NCBI GenBank assembly: GCA_003022655.1
Contig: PXSX01000128.1
Location: 1 to 10,629, forward strand
From: Bacteroidetes bacterium QH_1_64_81
Lineage (GTDB): Bacteria; Bacteroidota; Rhodothermia; Rhodothermales; Salinibacteraceae
Reading direction: 5' to 3'
DNA: 10,629 nt
Positions 1 to 7,242 of the stretch are shown in pieces (position 1 is the first letter of the stretch; the number at the start of each line of letters is the position of its first letter). The notes under the pieces are model-generated. The model was not told where the DNA came from. It did not search any database and saw only the letters and a program-made list of their open reading frames with translations. Both the position numbers and the translations under genes were made by a program.

Positions 1-99
1 CGCTTTGTCCAAACCGCCATCAAGCCGTTCGGCTCCTTCCTGGTCGTAGTTTTGGAGTCGATCAATCAGGTGTTGGCGAACCGCCTCTTCAGATGTCAT
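1..99 (-). CDS. Unidentified protein, N-terminal fragment (probable second integron cassette gene)
   Basis: An open frame starts at an ATG (99-97) and runs off the left edge, giving 33 visible residues beginning MTSEEAVRQHLIDRL. The visible part is charged and probably helical, with no signal peptide or membrane segment, so a cytosolic protein is likely. I do not recognise the family. The best support is context: the start lies 37 bases beyond the GTTATAC core of the attC-like site at 137-249, on the same strand as the preceding lipoprotein gene. That is where the gene of the next integron cassette would begin. No strong ribosome binding site is visible; a weak AGAGG lies about 20 bases upstream. 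The remainder lies outside the window, so neither length nor function can be judged. Confidence 0.5.
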   Translation of the reverse strand, partial: MTSEEAVRQHLIDRLQNYDQEGAERLDGGLDKA

Positions 100-136
100 T
101 GATCTCTGAAATTGATTCAACCTCTAACGTTTGCGG

Positions 137-249
137 GTATAACGAGTAAATTCAGCCGTGATGGGCTACGAAGCGTACGGAGAGGACTCGGGAGTCCACA
201 ACGTTCGAAAATGTCTTCAGCCCATCGTCGGCTGCAATGGTGGTTATGC
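137..249 (-). repeat. attC-like integron recombination site (about 113 bp)
   Basis: Read on the minus strand, the site opens with the core GCATAAC (249-243) and closes with GTTATAC (143-137). These match the attC pattern of a heptamer ending in AAC and one starting with GTT, and pair at 6 of 7 positions. Inside, CGGCTG (229-234) pairs with CAGCCG (153-158), and AGCCCAT (219-225) pairs with ATGGGCT (161-167). They are separated by unequal unpaired bases (TG against CGT), like the extrahelical bases of attC sites. The stem continues inward: ACGTTCG (201-207) pairs with CGAAGCGT (169-176) with one bulged G, and GGACT/AGTCC (184-188/193-197) closes the tip. The site sits 21 bases after the lipoprotein stop codon and 37 bases before the next start codon. 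No profile search could be run. Confidence 0.72.
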
Positions 250-828
250 AGGCTCTATGACTAGGAAGTACTATTCTTCGATAGTGAACGTATTGGAGTA
301 GCCGATTTGCTTTTCCCCCTCCGATCCAATCTTGTATGTCAGTTTCGCTCGATACTCCCCTTCCTCTGAGAGGATATTGGAGAAGCGAAATGTCTCACCT
401 GGTTTGGCAACGGACGTGAAATCGATTGCGTAGATGGCCGGGCAGATTGTGGCATAGTGCGATTCCCAAGACTCGTCATACCGCTGGATCTCGAATGTTA
501 AGTTCGGCCCGCAGAATTGAGTAAAGAGTGACTCCGTCGATTCATTCGCAGCAGAAAATTTAACCTTCTGACCAACCTGATACTGATTCTGCTCGGACCG
601 GATCTGAATCCTCGTACTCTTGTCTTCAGAGCCGAAAAAATCGCATCCAACGAAAATGAGGCAAACAAGCAGGAAAACGAGATGTGGGAGATAATGACGT
701 TTCATGACAGCGGCGGCCTTGGCATGATAGCAGATCTGTGATAGAACCTACCAGGGGCTACTCTCCTCCTTCCAGGAAGAAGTAACACCTGAGTTTCTGT
801 GGATAACCAGTGTGTCTAGTCTGCATAA
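143..828 (-). mobile_element. Predicted 686-bp integron gene cassette carrying a lipoprotein gene
   Basis: A cassette runs from just after the G of its upstream core heptamer to the G of its own attC. On the minus strand the upstream core is GTTATGC (829-823) and the core closing the gene side of the attC is GCATAAC (249-243). They are perfect reverse complements (7 of 7), better than the 6 of 7 match to the next core at 143-137. This is expected because the two halves come together in the circular cassette. The unit contains one gene (271-705), a leader of about 118 bases before it, and the attC-like site. Its base composition is clearly more AT-rich than the genes to the right. The boundaries are inferred from these heptamers alone. 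Confidence 0.55.
271..705 (-). CDS. Small secreted lipoprotein with Ig-like beta-rich domain, unknown function
   Basis: This 144-residue protein has a lipoprotein signal: basic start (MKRH), hydrophobic segment at about 8-20, and lipobox FVGC with Cys21 as the probable lipidated residue. The mature part looks beta-rich. It contains YQVGQKVKFSAAN (42-54), a Cys65/Cys88 pair that could form a disulfide, a tryptophan at 80, KPGETF (101-106) and EEGEYRAKLTY (114-124). Small Bacteroidota lipoproteins with an Ig-like fold often show this order of an N-S/T segment, Cys, Trp, Cys, a PGE turn and a GxYR strand. That comparison is from memory, and the role is unknown. The protein is probably anchored in the periplasm or outer membrane. 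The gene lies alone in a predicted integron cassette and is more AT-rich than the rest of the window, which suggests horizontal acquisition. No clear ribosome binding site lies directly before the ATG. Confidence 0.82.
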   Translation of the reverse strand: MKRHYLPHLVFLLVCLIFVGCDFFGSEDKSTRIQIRSEQNQYQVGQKVKFSAANESTESLFTQFCGPNLTFEIQRYDESWESHYATICPAIYAIDFTSVAKPGETFRFSNILSEEGEYRAKLTYKIGSEGEKQIGYSNTFTIEE

Positions 829-862
829 CCTGCAATTATGCGTCGGTAGCTAGATAGTACCA
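706..862. other. Intergenic leader and attI side of the cassette; no gene seen
   Basis: Together with the degenerate stretch at 863-1082, this forms a 377-base gap without an intact gene. It holds the untranslated leader of the lipoprotein cassette and the attI-like core site. A CTTCC-A-GGAAG inverted repeat occurs near 769-779, and on the minus strand AGGAGGAG lies about 55-60 bases before the lipoprotein start, too far to serve as its ribosome binding site. CCAGTGT occurs twice as a direct repeat (807-813 and 860-866). I see no convincing promoter and no small open frame worth calling. Confidence 0.5.
823..841 (-). other. attI-like core site (inverted repeat with 7-base spacer)
   Basis: The minus strand reads GCATAA, a 7-base spacer, then TTATGC. 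The right half includes GTTATGC (829-823), the predicted recombination point before the lipoprotein cassette. Two inverted integrase-binding boxes separated by a short spacer are known from attI and attC simple sites. Unlike the region 137-249, the sequence to the right (842-904) shows no second pair of complementary boxes, so it does not look like another attC. That favours an attI, as does the possible integrase relic transcribed away from it from 863. The CCAGTGT direct repeats at 807-813 and 860-866 could be additional binding sites, but that is speculation. Confidence 0.4.
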
Positions 863-1082
863 GTGTCGAAACATCCAAATACGTTGGCTCCCAGAAAGTT
901 ATCTGAATGGTTGATCCTATATAGGCACCGCTGTATAGTACGAGTCACAGGGATAATTTATCAACATCCTGTTCTACCTACATCTAGAGCGGGCCGCCAC
1001 GCAGGTTCTGGAGAGGGCATCCAGCTGCGTACATCCACGACTCCGCATCACGAGTTCTGCTTCATGCATCACTCCGCGCGCA
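863..1082 (+). pseudogene. Possible decayed integron integrase (intI) remnant
   Basis: The stretch opens with GTG at 863 and reads MSKHPNTLAPRKLSEW, followed by ILYRHRC and IIYQHPV. By eye these recall the N-terminal part of IntI-type tyrosine recombinases (RH-Y-S-x-R-T-E, then F-I-x-F-H...HP). Around 993-1065, reading across frames, one can recover ATQVLER, then IQLRT, IHDS and a GH-like HHE. This resembles the C-terminal box R-H-S-F-A-T-H-L-L-E...D-I-R-T-I-Q-x-L-L-G-H. If real, the gene has lost its middle and carries frameshifts. The orientation is right for an intI, divergent from the cassettes and starting next to the attI-like site. The similarity is weak and partly assembled across frames, so this is a hypothesis. 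The open frame runs to 1159, but its last 77 bases are antisense to glgA. Confidence 0.27.
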
Positions 1083-2318
1083 TCACGATCGAGATCGCGC
1101 CCCATCCACCAGGGCCTTGTAAAAATCAAGCGTCTGCTCGGCGATGGCCCGCCAACTGAACTGCGCCTCCACGCGCCGCCGCGCCGCGGTGCTCATCGCG
1201 TCGCGCCGCTCCGGATCGGCCATGAGGGCGTTTACGCCGTCCGCGAGGCCCTGCGCAAACGCCGCCGGGTCGGACGGCTCCACGTCGTCGCCCCCAGTCG
1301 GGTCCACGTCGACCAGGAGGCCGGTCTCGTCGGGCACCACGATCTCGGGGATACCGCCCACCGCCGAGGCCACCACCGGCGTCTCGCAGGCCATCGCCTC
1401 CAGGTTGATGATCCCGAACGGCTCGTACACGCTGGGGCAGACGAACACCGAAGCGTGCGTGTACATCGTGATCACGTCCTCGCGCGGCAGCATCTCGTCG
1501 ATCCACACGATACGGTTGCCGGTCTCGGACCGCGCCGCCTCCACGCGCGCCTCCATCTCGGCCCCAATCTCCTCCGTATCCGGCGCGCCGGCACACAGGA
1601 CGACCTGGATGTCGTCGTCGAAGTGGTGGATCGCCTCCACGAGGTGCAGGATGCCTTTCTGCCGCGTGATGCGCCCCACGAATAGCACGAAGGGCTGGTC
1701 GGGGTCCACGCCGTACGCCTCCAGCACCGAACGGTCGGGCCGCGGGCGGTACTGCTCGATGTCGATGCCGTTGTGGATCACCGCCACCCGGTCCGATTCC
1801 ACGTCGTAGAGCGACTGCACGTCCTCCTTCATCGAGCCGGAGACCGCCACCACGCCGTCCGCGTTCTCGTAGGCGGTCCGCTCCACCCACGAGGAGCCGT
1901 CGTACCCCGTGCCCAACTGCTCCCGCTTCCAGGGTCGGTGCGGCTCCAGCGAGTGCGTAGTGAGGACCAGCTTGCCGCCGGTGAGCTGCTTGGCGAGGCA
2001 TCCCGCGAGGTGCGAGTACCAGGTATGTCCGTGAATGATGTCGGCGTCGGCGACGGAGCCCGCCATGATGAGATCCCGCGCCATCGCGTCCATAAATTTG
2101 GCGTGGCGCTCGTCCTGGTTCGGGAGCTCGAAGTCGGGCTCAACGCCGCGCACCCGGAGGTTGTCGTGGATCTCGTCCTGCTCGCCGAAGCAGAGGACCT
2201 CGATCTCGTGCCGGCCGTCGTCCAGGGCCGCCAGCTCGCGGGTGAGGTACTCGACGTGCACGCCGGCCCCGCCGTAGACGTTGGGCGGATACTCGTTGGT
2301 GAGAATGACAATTTTCAT
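1083..2318 (-). CDS. glgA: GT4 glycogen synthase / alpha-maltose-1-phosphate synthase, actinobacterial type
   Basis: This 411-residue GT-B glucosyltransferase is expected to use ADP-glucose (or another NDP-glucose) to extend an alpha-glucan or to make maltose-1-phosphate, in the cytosol. Visible features are NEYPPNVYGGAGVHVEYL (8-25) with the glycine-rich acceptor loop, HGHTWYSHLAG (96-106), TTHSLEPHRPWKREQLG (120-136), HNGID (182-186), VGRITRQKG (214-222) with the likely phosphate-binding Arg216 and Lys221, and the retaining GT4 E-x7-E motif EPFGIINLE (299-307). The length and these motifs match the short actinobacterial GlgA/GlgM group (about 390-410 residues, GT4), not the roughly 480-residue GT5 GlgA of E. 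coli. In mycobacteria this enzyme, next to glgC, acts as maltose-1-phosphate synthase in the GlgE pathway, so either activity is possible here. The gene follows glgC on the same strand after 133 bases. No Shine-Dalgarno is seen; the leader is pyrimidine-rich. Confidence 0.93.
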   Translation of the reverse strand: MKIVILTNEYPPNVYGGAGVHVEYLTRELAALDDGRHEIEVLCFGEQDEIHDNLRVRGVEPDFELPNQDERHAKFMDAMARDLIMAGSVADADIIHGHTWYSHLAGCLAKQLTGGKLVLTTHSLEPHRPWKREQLGTGYDGSSWVERTAYENADGVVAVSGSMKEDVQSLYDVESDRVAVIHNGIDIEQYRPRPDRSVLEAYGVDPDQPFVLFVGRITRQKGILHLVEAIHHFDDDIQVVLCAGAPDTEEIGAEMEARVEAARSETGNRIVWIDEMLPREDVITMYTHASVFVCPSVYEPFGIINLEAMACETPVVASAVGGIPEIVVPDETGLLVDVDPTGGDDVEPSDPAAFAQGLADGVNALMADPERRDAMSTAARRRVEAQFSWRAIAEQTLDFYKALVDGARSRS

Positions 2319-2451
2319 GGATAAGGGGGAGAGGTAAGGGGAAAGAGGGGAGAGGGAAGGGAAAAGCGTGGTAGGGGGGAGGGGCTGGTAAGGAGGCGGA
2401 CGGGTGAATGCATTCCCTCTTACCTCTTCCCCATACCCCCCTTCCTCATAG
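2319..2451 (-). promoter_or_regulatory. glgC-glgA intercistronic region with purine-rich inverted repeat
   Basis: The plus strand is almost pure purine from 2323 to 2366, with several runs of three or more G. An imperfect 17-bp inverted repeat (15 pairs) joins 2325-2341 to 2416-2432, sharing GAGGTAAG and its complement CTTACCTC. GAATGCATTC (2406-2415) is a perfect 10-bp palindrome at the base of the loop. In the glgC-glgA transcript the right arm would pair with a pyrimidine-rich segment ending about seven bases before the glgA start codon. It could therefore hide the glgA translation start or attenuate readthrough. The plus strand could also form a G-quadruplex. The structure is visible; the function is inferred. 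Confidence 0.4.
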
Positions 2452-3735
<1,284 letters not shown>

Positions 3736-4089
3736 AAGAGCGAGGGCAGGGATCAGTGGGCGGAGCAAGGGGGCTCCCGTGGGGCGACACAGGAGGGTGC
3801 ATGTACGCGTACCCTGCAAGAAAGAAACCCGCGGCGTATGATGCAACGGGAATCTCGACAATTTGAGCGGTAGCTGGCTGAGGCTCGGCAGGAGGAAGGT
3901 CCGCCCCGATGCTCCCCCACACGGCCGCCGCGCGCCACTTCACGGCGCTTCGCTGAAGCAGCCAGAAGCGCCCGTTGAGACGGCCCCTCCAGCAGGAATC
4001 GCCCCCTCTTGTTCGGGGAGAACTGGTCTCCGACTTTAGAGACCGGACGACGGGAGCAAACGGGAGGGGGACAGAGGAGGCCGGACGCC
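3736..4089. other. 354-base gap upstream of glgC; no gene seen
   Basis: This stretch separates the FG-GAP protein gene from glgC and should hold the end of the upstream transcript and the glgC promoter. Frames that cross it are proline- and arginine-rich and look like noise. Besides the hairpin at 4023-4046, there is a small stem GCTTC/GAAGC with a three-base loop near 3946-3958. On the minus strand a TTG...CATACG pair near 3838-3867 could be a weak promoter, but spacing and match are too poor to call it. Confidence 0.5.
4023..4046 (-). terminator. Hairpin downstream of the FG-GAP gene, possible terminator
   Basis: GGTCTC (4025-4030) pairs perfectly with GAGACC (4039-4044) across an 8-base loop, and the outer bases (CT against GG) extend it on the plus strand through a wobble pair. 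It lies 44-67 bases beyond the stop codon of the FG-GAP gene, a natural place to end the upstream operon. There is no U-tract after it on the minus strand, so it is not a standard intrinsic terminator. It may only protect a 3' end or be accidental. Confidence 0.3.
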
Positions 4090-6061
4090 CTACCGGACAC
4101 GGGTCATTCGGCCCCGGGTGCGGATGCGTCCGTCGACACTGAGGACGTACAGGTACACGCCACTGGCCCGGCCCGGCCCGCGGAAGCGGGCGGTGTGTTC
4201 GCCGGGACCGAGCTGCCGATTCACGAGGACGGAGACGCGGCGCCCCAACAGGTCGTACACGCTCAGTCGAACGCGGGCGGCCTCGTCCAGGACAAAGGTG
4301 AGGGTCGTTTGTGCCGCGAAGGGATTGGGCGCCACTTGCACGCTGTCTCCCAGCGACGGGGGAGGCTCATCCGCGTCCGACCGGCCTTTGAAGTATTTGA
4401 CGCCGCCGCCCTCCCCGCCCACCATCAGGTCCGTCCGGTCGTCCCCGTCGACGTCCGCGAGCGCGGGGGCGGCCAGGGGGCGCAGCGGAAGGGTCAGGGA
4501 GTCGGGCGACGCGTCGAACGCGGCGGCCTGGGCGGTTCCCGTGTTTTCGTACAGGGCAATCCCTGCGTTCGTCCCCAAATACAAATCCGGCGCGCCGTCC
4601 CCGTCCCGATCCGCGAACGCCGGGTGGGTCCGGCTCTTCTCGGCCTGGATGTCGCCGTAGGTGTCGGTCACGAAGACAAAGTCAGGGGTCTGCGCTGAGC
4701 CCTCGTTGCGGTAGAACGAGACCGTGCCCTCCGCGCTGGACGAGCCGACGAACAGGTCCAGGTCTCCATCTGCGTCAATGTCGACGAGCGCGGGCGTCGC
4801 GAGGTTGCCCTGTCGGAGCTCCACGTCCCTGTCGGGCACCCGCTCGAACTGGGGAGCGGCCGCCGTCCCGATATTTCGGTAGAAGCGCACCGTCCCCGAG
4901 AAGGTGCCGAGAAGGAGATCCGGGGTGCCGTCGGCATCGAGGTCCGCGAACGTCGGGGCGAAGTTGAATCCGTTCTCCGCGTTCGGCAACAGCGGGTCCG
5001 GGCGCCGCTGGAAGGTGGGAGTGGTGGAGCTCCCCACGTTTTCGAAATACGTGAGACGCGCCGAGGTGGCGCCCTCCGTACCGTCGTTTTCGAGGTAGAA
5101 CAGATTCTCCACCGCGCTGCTGCCGCCTCCCCCGCCGCCGAGGACGCCGACCAGCAGGTCCAGATCGCCGTCGCCGTCGAGGTCGGCGAGATCCGGGGCG
5201 TTGTGGCCGCTCGTCTGCAGGGGGGCGGACGGAGGATAGGTGTCCGCCGCGCGTTCGAGGGAGTCCGCGGCGCAGGAGCCGGTGTTTTCAAGGAGGTACA
5301 GGCTTTCGTTGAAGAAGTCGCCCCAGAGGAGGTCGGGGTCGCCGTCCCCGCCGAGGTCGCCCGCCGTCACCACGTTGGCCCCGTGCCGCTCCGTCGAGCC
5401 GGATCCGCCCGGGGAGGACGAAGCAGAGCTGCCGCACACGTTCTCCGGTCCCACGCACACGTCCTGGTATTCGTCCGCGATCTTCTCGAAGACCGGGATC
5501 TCCCCGTTGCGTGTGCCGGTGTGCTCGTAGTAGCGGAGCCGTCCGTTCAGCGTGCCGATCAGCAGGTCGGGCGGGCCGCTGCAGTCGAGAGCAGCCAGGG
5601 CGGGTACGTTCTGGCGATCGGCAGAGATCGCGGTCCCGTCGGCGCGGCGGAGCGGCCCTTCGGCCTTGGCGAAGTCGGGCGTTTCCGCGGTGCCCGCGTT
5701 TTTGTAGTAGCGGATGTTGCTGATGGGCTCCTCCGCGAGGAGGTCGAGGGTGCCGTCGTCGCTTAGGTCGCCGAACCGAAACCAGGCCCCGGGCGCCGGT
5801 GTTCTCAACGTAGATGAGGCGGCCGCGGCGCTCCTGCAGAACGAGATCCAGGTCCCCGTCGTCGTCGAGGTCCACGAGCTGAGGGCGCGGGGTGTTGAGG
5901 CCCCCCAGGAACGGAAACTTGTACGCCGATCCCGTGGTGTCCTGAACCGGGAACGGCGCCACCCGCTGCTCAAAGTTCTGCGCCCGCACCACATTCGGGC
6001 CTAAGGGCAGCCCCACGAGACACGCAATGACAACGGCGGAAAGGACAGGTCGGCGATTCAT
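4090..6061 (-). pseudogene. FG-GAP/VCBS repeat protein with T9SS sorting domain, frameshifted near N-terminus
   Basis: Two minus-strand frames together encode one secreted protein of about 656 residues. The first starts at 6061 (MNRRPVLSAVVIACLVGLPL) with a signal peptide probably cleaved after VVRAQ, and carries repeat LVDLDDDGDLDL before reaching YVENTGA. The frame is lost in a run of four C (5787-5790, plus strand). It resumes one base out of phase as AWFRFGDLSDDGTLDLL, and removing one base restores a smooth repeat. About nine D-x-D-x-D-G repeats follow (for example LADLDGDGDLDLLVG, LVDIDADGDLDLFVG). Each is coupled to a Y-x-N/E-N-x-G strand, as in calcium-binding beta-propellers of the VCBS/FG-GAP family. 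The last 83 residues are a T9SS type A sorting domain (VAPNPF, then VYDLLGRRV and SGVYLYVL). The protein is expected at the cell surface or released. It is the third gene of a likely operon. The shift may be a sequencing error, a real mutation or phase variation. Confidence 0.85.
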
Positions 6062-6080
6062 CGGCAAGAAGGAAATTGAA

Positions 6081-6120
6081 AACGCCCGAACGCCCATACG
6101 CCCCGACGCCCACACGCCCT
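6081..6120 (-). repeat. Five tandem octamers (GGGCGT plus two bases), G-quadruplex-like
   Basis: On the plus strand five consecutive 8-base units have the form N-ACGCCC-N: AACGCCCG, AACGCCCA, TACGCCCC, GACGCCCA and CACGCCCT. The six central bases are invariant, while the two flanking bases differ in every copy. On the minus strand, the transcribed sense, this reads as five GGGCGT units, so GGG tracts recur every eight bases with five-base gaps. This fits the usual quadruplex pattern (four or more GGG tracts with short loops). The array begins at the first base of the YncE-like gene's stop codon and fills most of the 58-base space before the FG-GAP gene. Confidence 0.75.
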
Positions 6121-7193
6121 CACGGTTGCCAGCGCGTGTCGATGCCCGCCGGCTCCTTCCCCACCTCGACGACCGTTTCAATATCACGGGTCTGCGTGTC
6201 CATGACGACCACCGTGCCCACGTCCTCCCCGGACGAGGACTCGTAGCTCCCATTTGGGTTCGCGTTCGAGATGTAGAGGAGCTGTCCATCCGGGGAGAGG
6301 GCGCTACCGTGCGGGTTGGCGAGCCCCGCTCCCTCGATGCTCGTCGTGTCGAGGGGACCCGTGTTCAGAGCCGTAACGGTGTTCGTAGCCTTGCTGCCGA
6401 AGTACAGCGTCGACCCGTCGTCGGAAAGCTGTGGGTGCCAGGGCCGCCCGTCCACAGAGATGCTGTCCACGAGCGAGGGGGTGGTCGGGTCCTGCAGGTC
6501 GAGAACGTGCACCTGGTTGCCCTGCTCGCCCGTGATGTACGCCGTTCGGCCGTCGGCTGTGATGTCGAGCTGCACGTAGAACTGATGCGAGCCGGGGAGG
6601 GACACGGGCGACTGGACGGTCTGCGTCTCGGTGTCGATGGCCACAATCTCGTTCGCGGACAGGCTACTGGCGTACGCGTAGTCCCCGGTCGGGCTCACCT
6701 TCATCCCGTGGGGGCGGTCGATGGGAACCGGGAGGGGCACCTCGATCGGCGTCATGTCCGAGCGTTGAATGACTGCGATGTTGGTCGGAACCCCGGGCAG
6801 GCTCATGGTGTGCCCGGCGTAGAGAAGGTCGTCGTTTGGGTGGAGCGACAGCATGCCCGGCGACGGAAAGTCCACCGTCCCGACCAGGTCGTTCTGAGCG
6901 TCGAACTTGGCGACCACGTTGTCTCCGATCAGCGACACGTACCACGCCGATCCGTCCGGCTCCACGACGACGTGGTGGGGCTTGGCGTCGGCGGAGAAGT
7001 CATACTCGGTGAGGTCGACTGTTTCGACGACCTCGGTCGAGGCCGGATCGAGGATGGAGACCGTGGCGCCCGCCTGATTGCACACGTACACGGCGTCCGC
7101 CGGGTTGGGGGTCGGCTCAGGGTCACTGCTGTCACACCCCACCAAGGCGACGAGGCACAGCAACCCGCTGATCCACAGTGCGGAAGACTTCAT
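6120..7193 (-). CDS. YncE/YVTN-type beta-propeller lipoprotein
   Basis: The 357-residue product starts MKSSALWISGLLCLVALVGC, with a lipobox LVGC and Cys20 as the probable lipidated residue, followed by an acidic, proline-rich linker (DSSDPEPTPNPAD). The rest reads as repeating beta-propeller blades of the YncE/YVTN type: VYVCNQAGATVSILDPAS, VVVEPDGSAWYVSLIGDN, GMKVSPTGDYAYASS, DITADGRTAYITG, PQLSDDGSTLYFGS, SALSPDGQLLYISNANPNG and GTVVVMDTQT. Such propellers usually serve as binding scaffolds and the ligand cannot be told from sequence. The protein is probably anchored in the envelope. The frame is open to an ATG at 7238, but the extra 15 residues precede a perfect lipoprotein signal, so 7193 is the better start. 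The gene lies 49 bases after the choice-of-anchor B gene and 58 before the FG-GAP gene, suggesting co-expression. Confidence 0.88.
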   Translation of the reverse strand: MKSSALWISGLLCLVALVGCDSSDPEPTPNPADAVYVCNQAGATVSILDPASTEVVETVDLTEYDFSADAKPHHVVVEPDGSAWYVSLIGDNVVAKFDAQNDLVGTVDFPSPGMLSLHPNDDLLYAGHTMSLPGVPTNIAVIQRSDMTPIEVPLPVPIDRPHGMKVSPTGDYAYASSLSANEIVAIDTETQTVQSPVSLPGSHQFYVQLDITADGRTAYITGEQGNQVHVLDLQDPTTPSLVDSISVDGRPWHPQLSDDGSTLYFGSKATNTVTALNTGPLDTTSIEGAGLANPHGSALSPDGQLLYISNANPNGSYESSSGEDVGTVVVMDTQTRDIETVVEVGKEPAGIDTRWQP

Positions 7194-7242
7194 CGTGATG
7201 GAAACGATTGGCGGAGAGGGGACGGAAGGAGGGACCACGCTT

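Noticed and set aside
801..904. A second attC site bounded by GGATAAC (801-807) and GTTATCT (898-904)
   Set aside because: The heptamers pair at 6 of 7, but the interior lacks matching inner boxes, and the core at 829-823 fits the cassette boundary better.
863..1159. Intact 98-residue plus-strand gene
   Set aside because: It has no recognisable complete domain, and its last 77 bases are antisense to the glgA 3' end. I treat it at most as a decayed integrase remnant.
3736..3861. N-terminal extension of glgC to the upstream ATG at 3861
   Set aside because: The extra 42 residues are basic and proline-rich and precede the normal GlgC N-terminus; the ATG at 3735 gives the usual family length.
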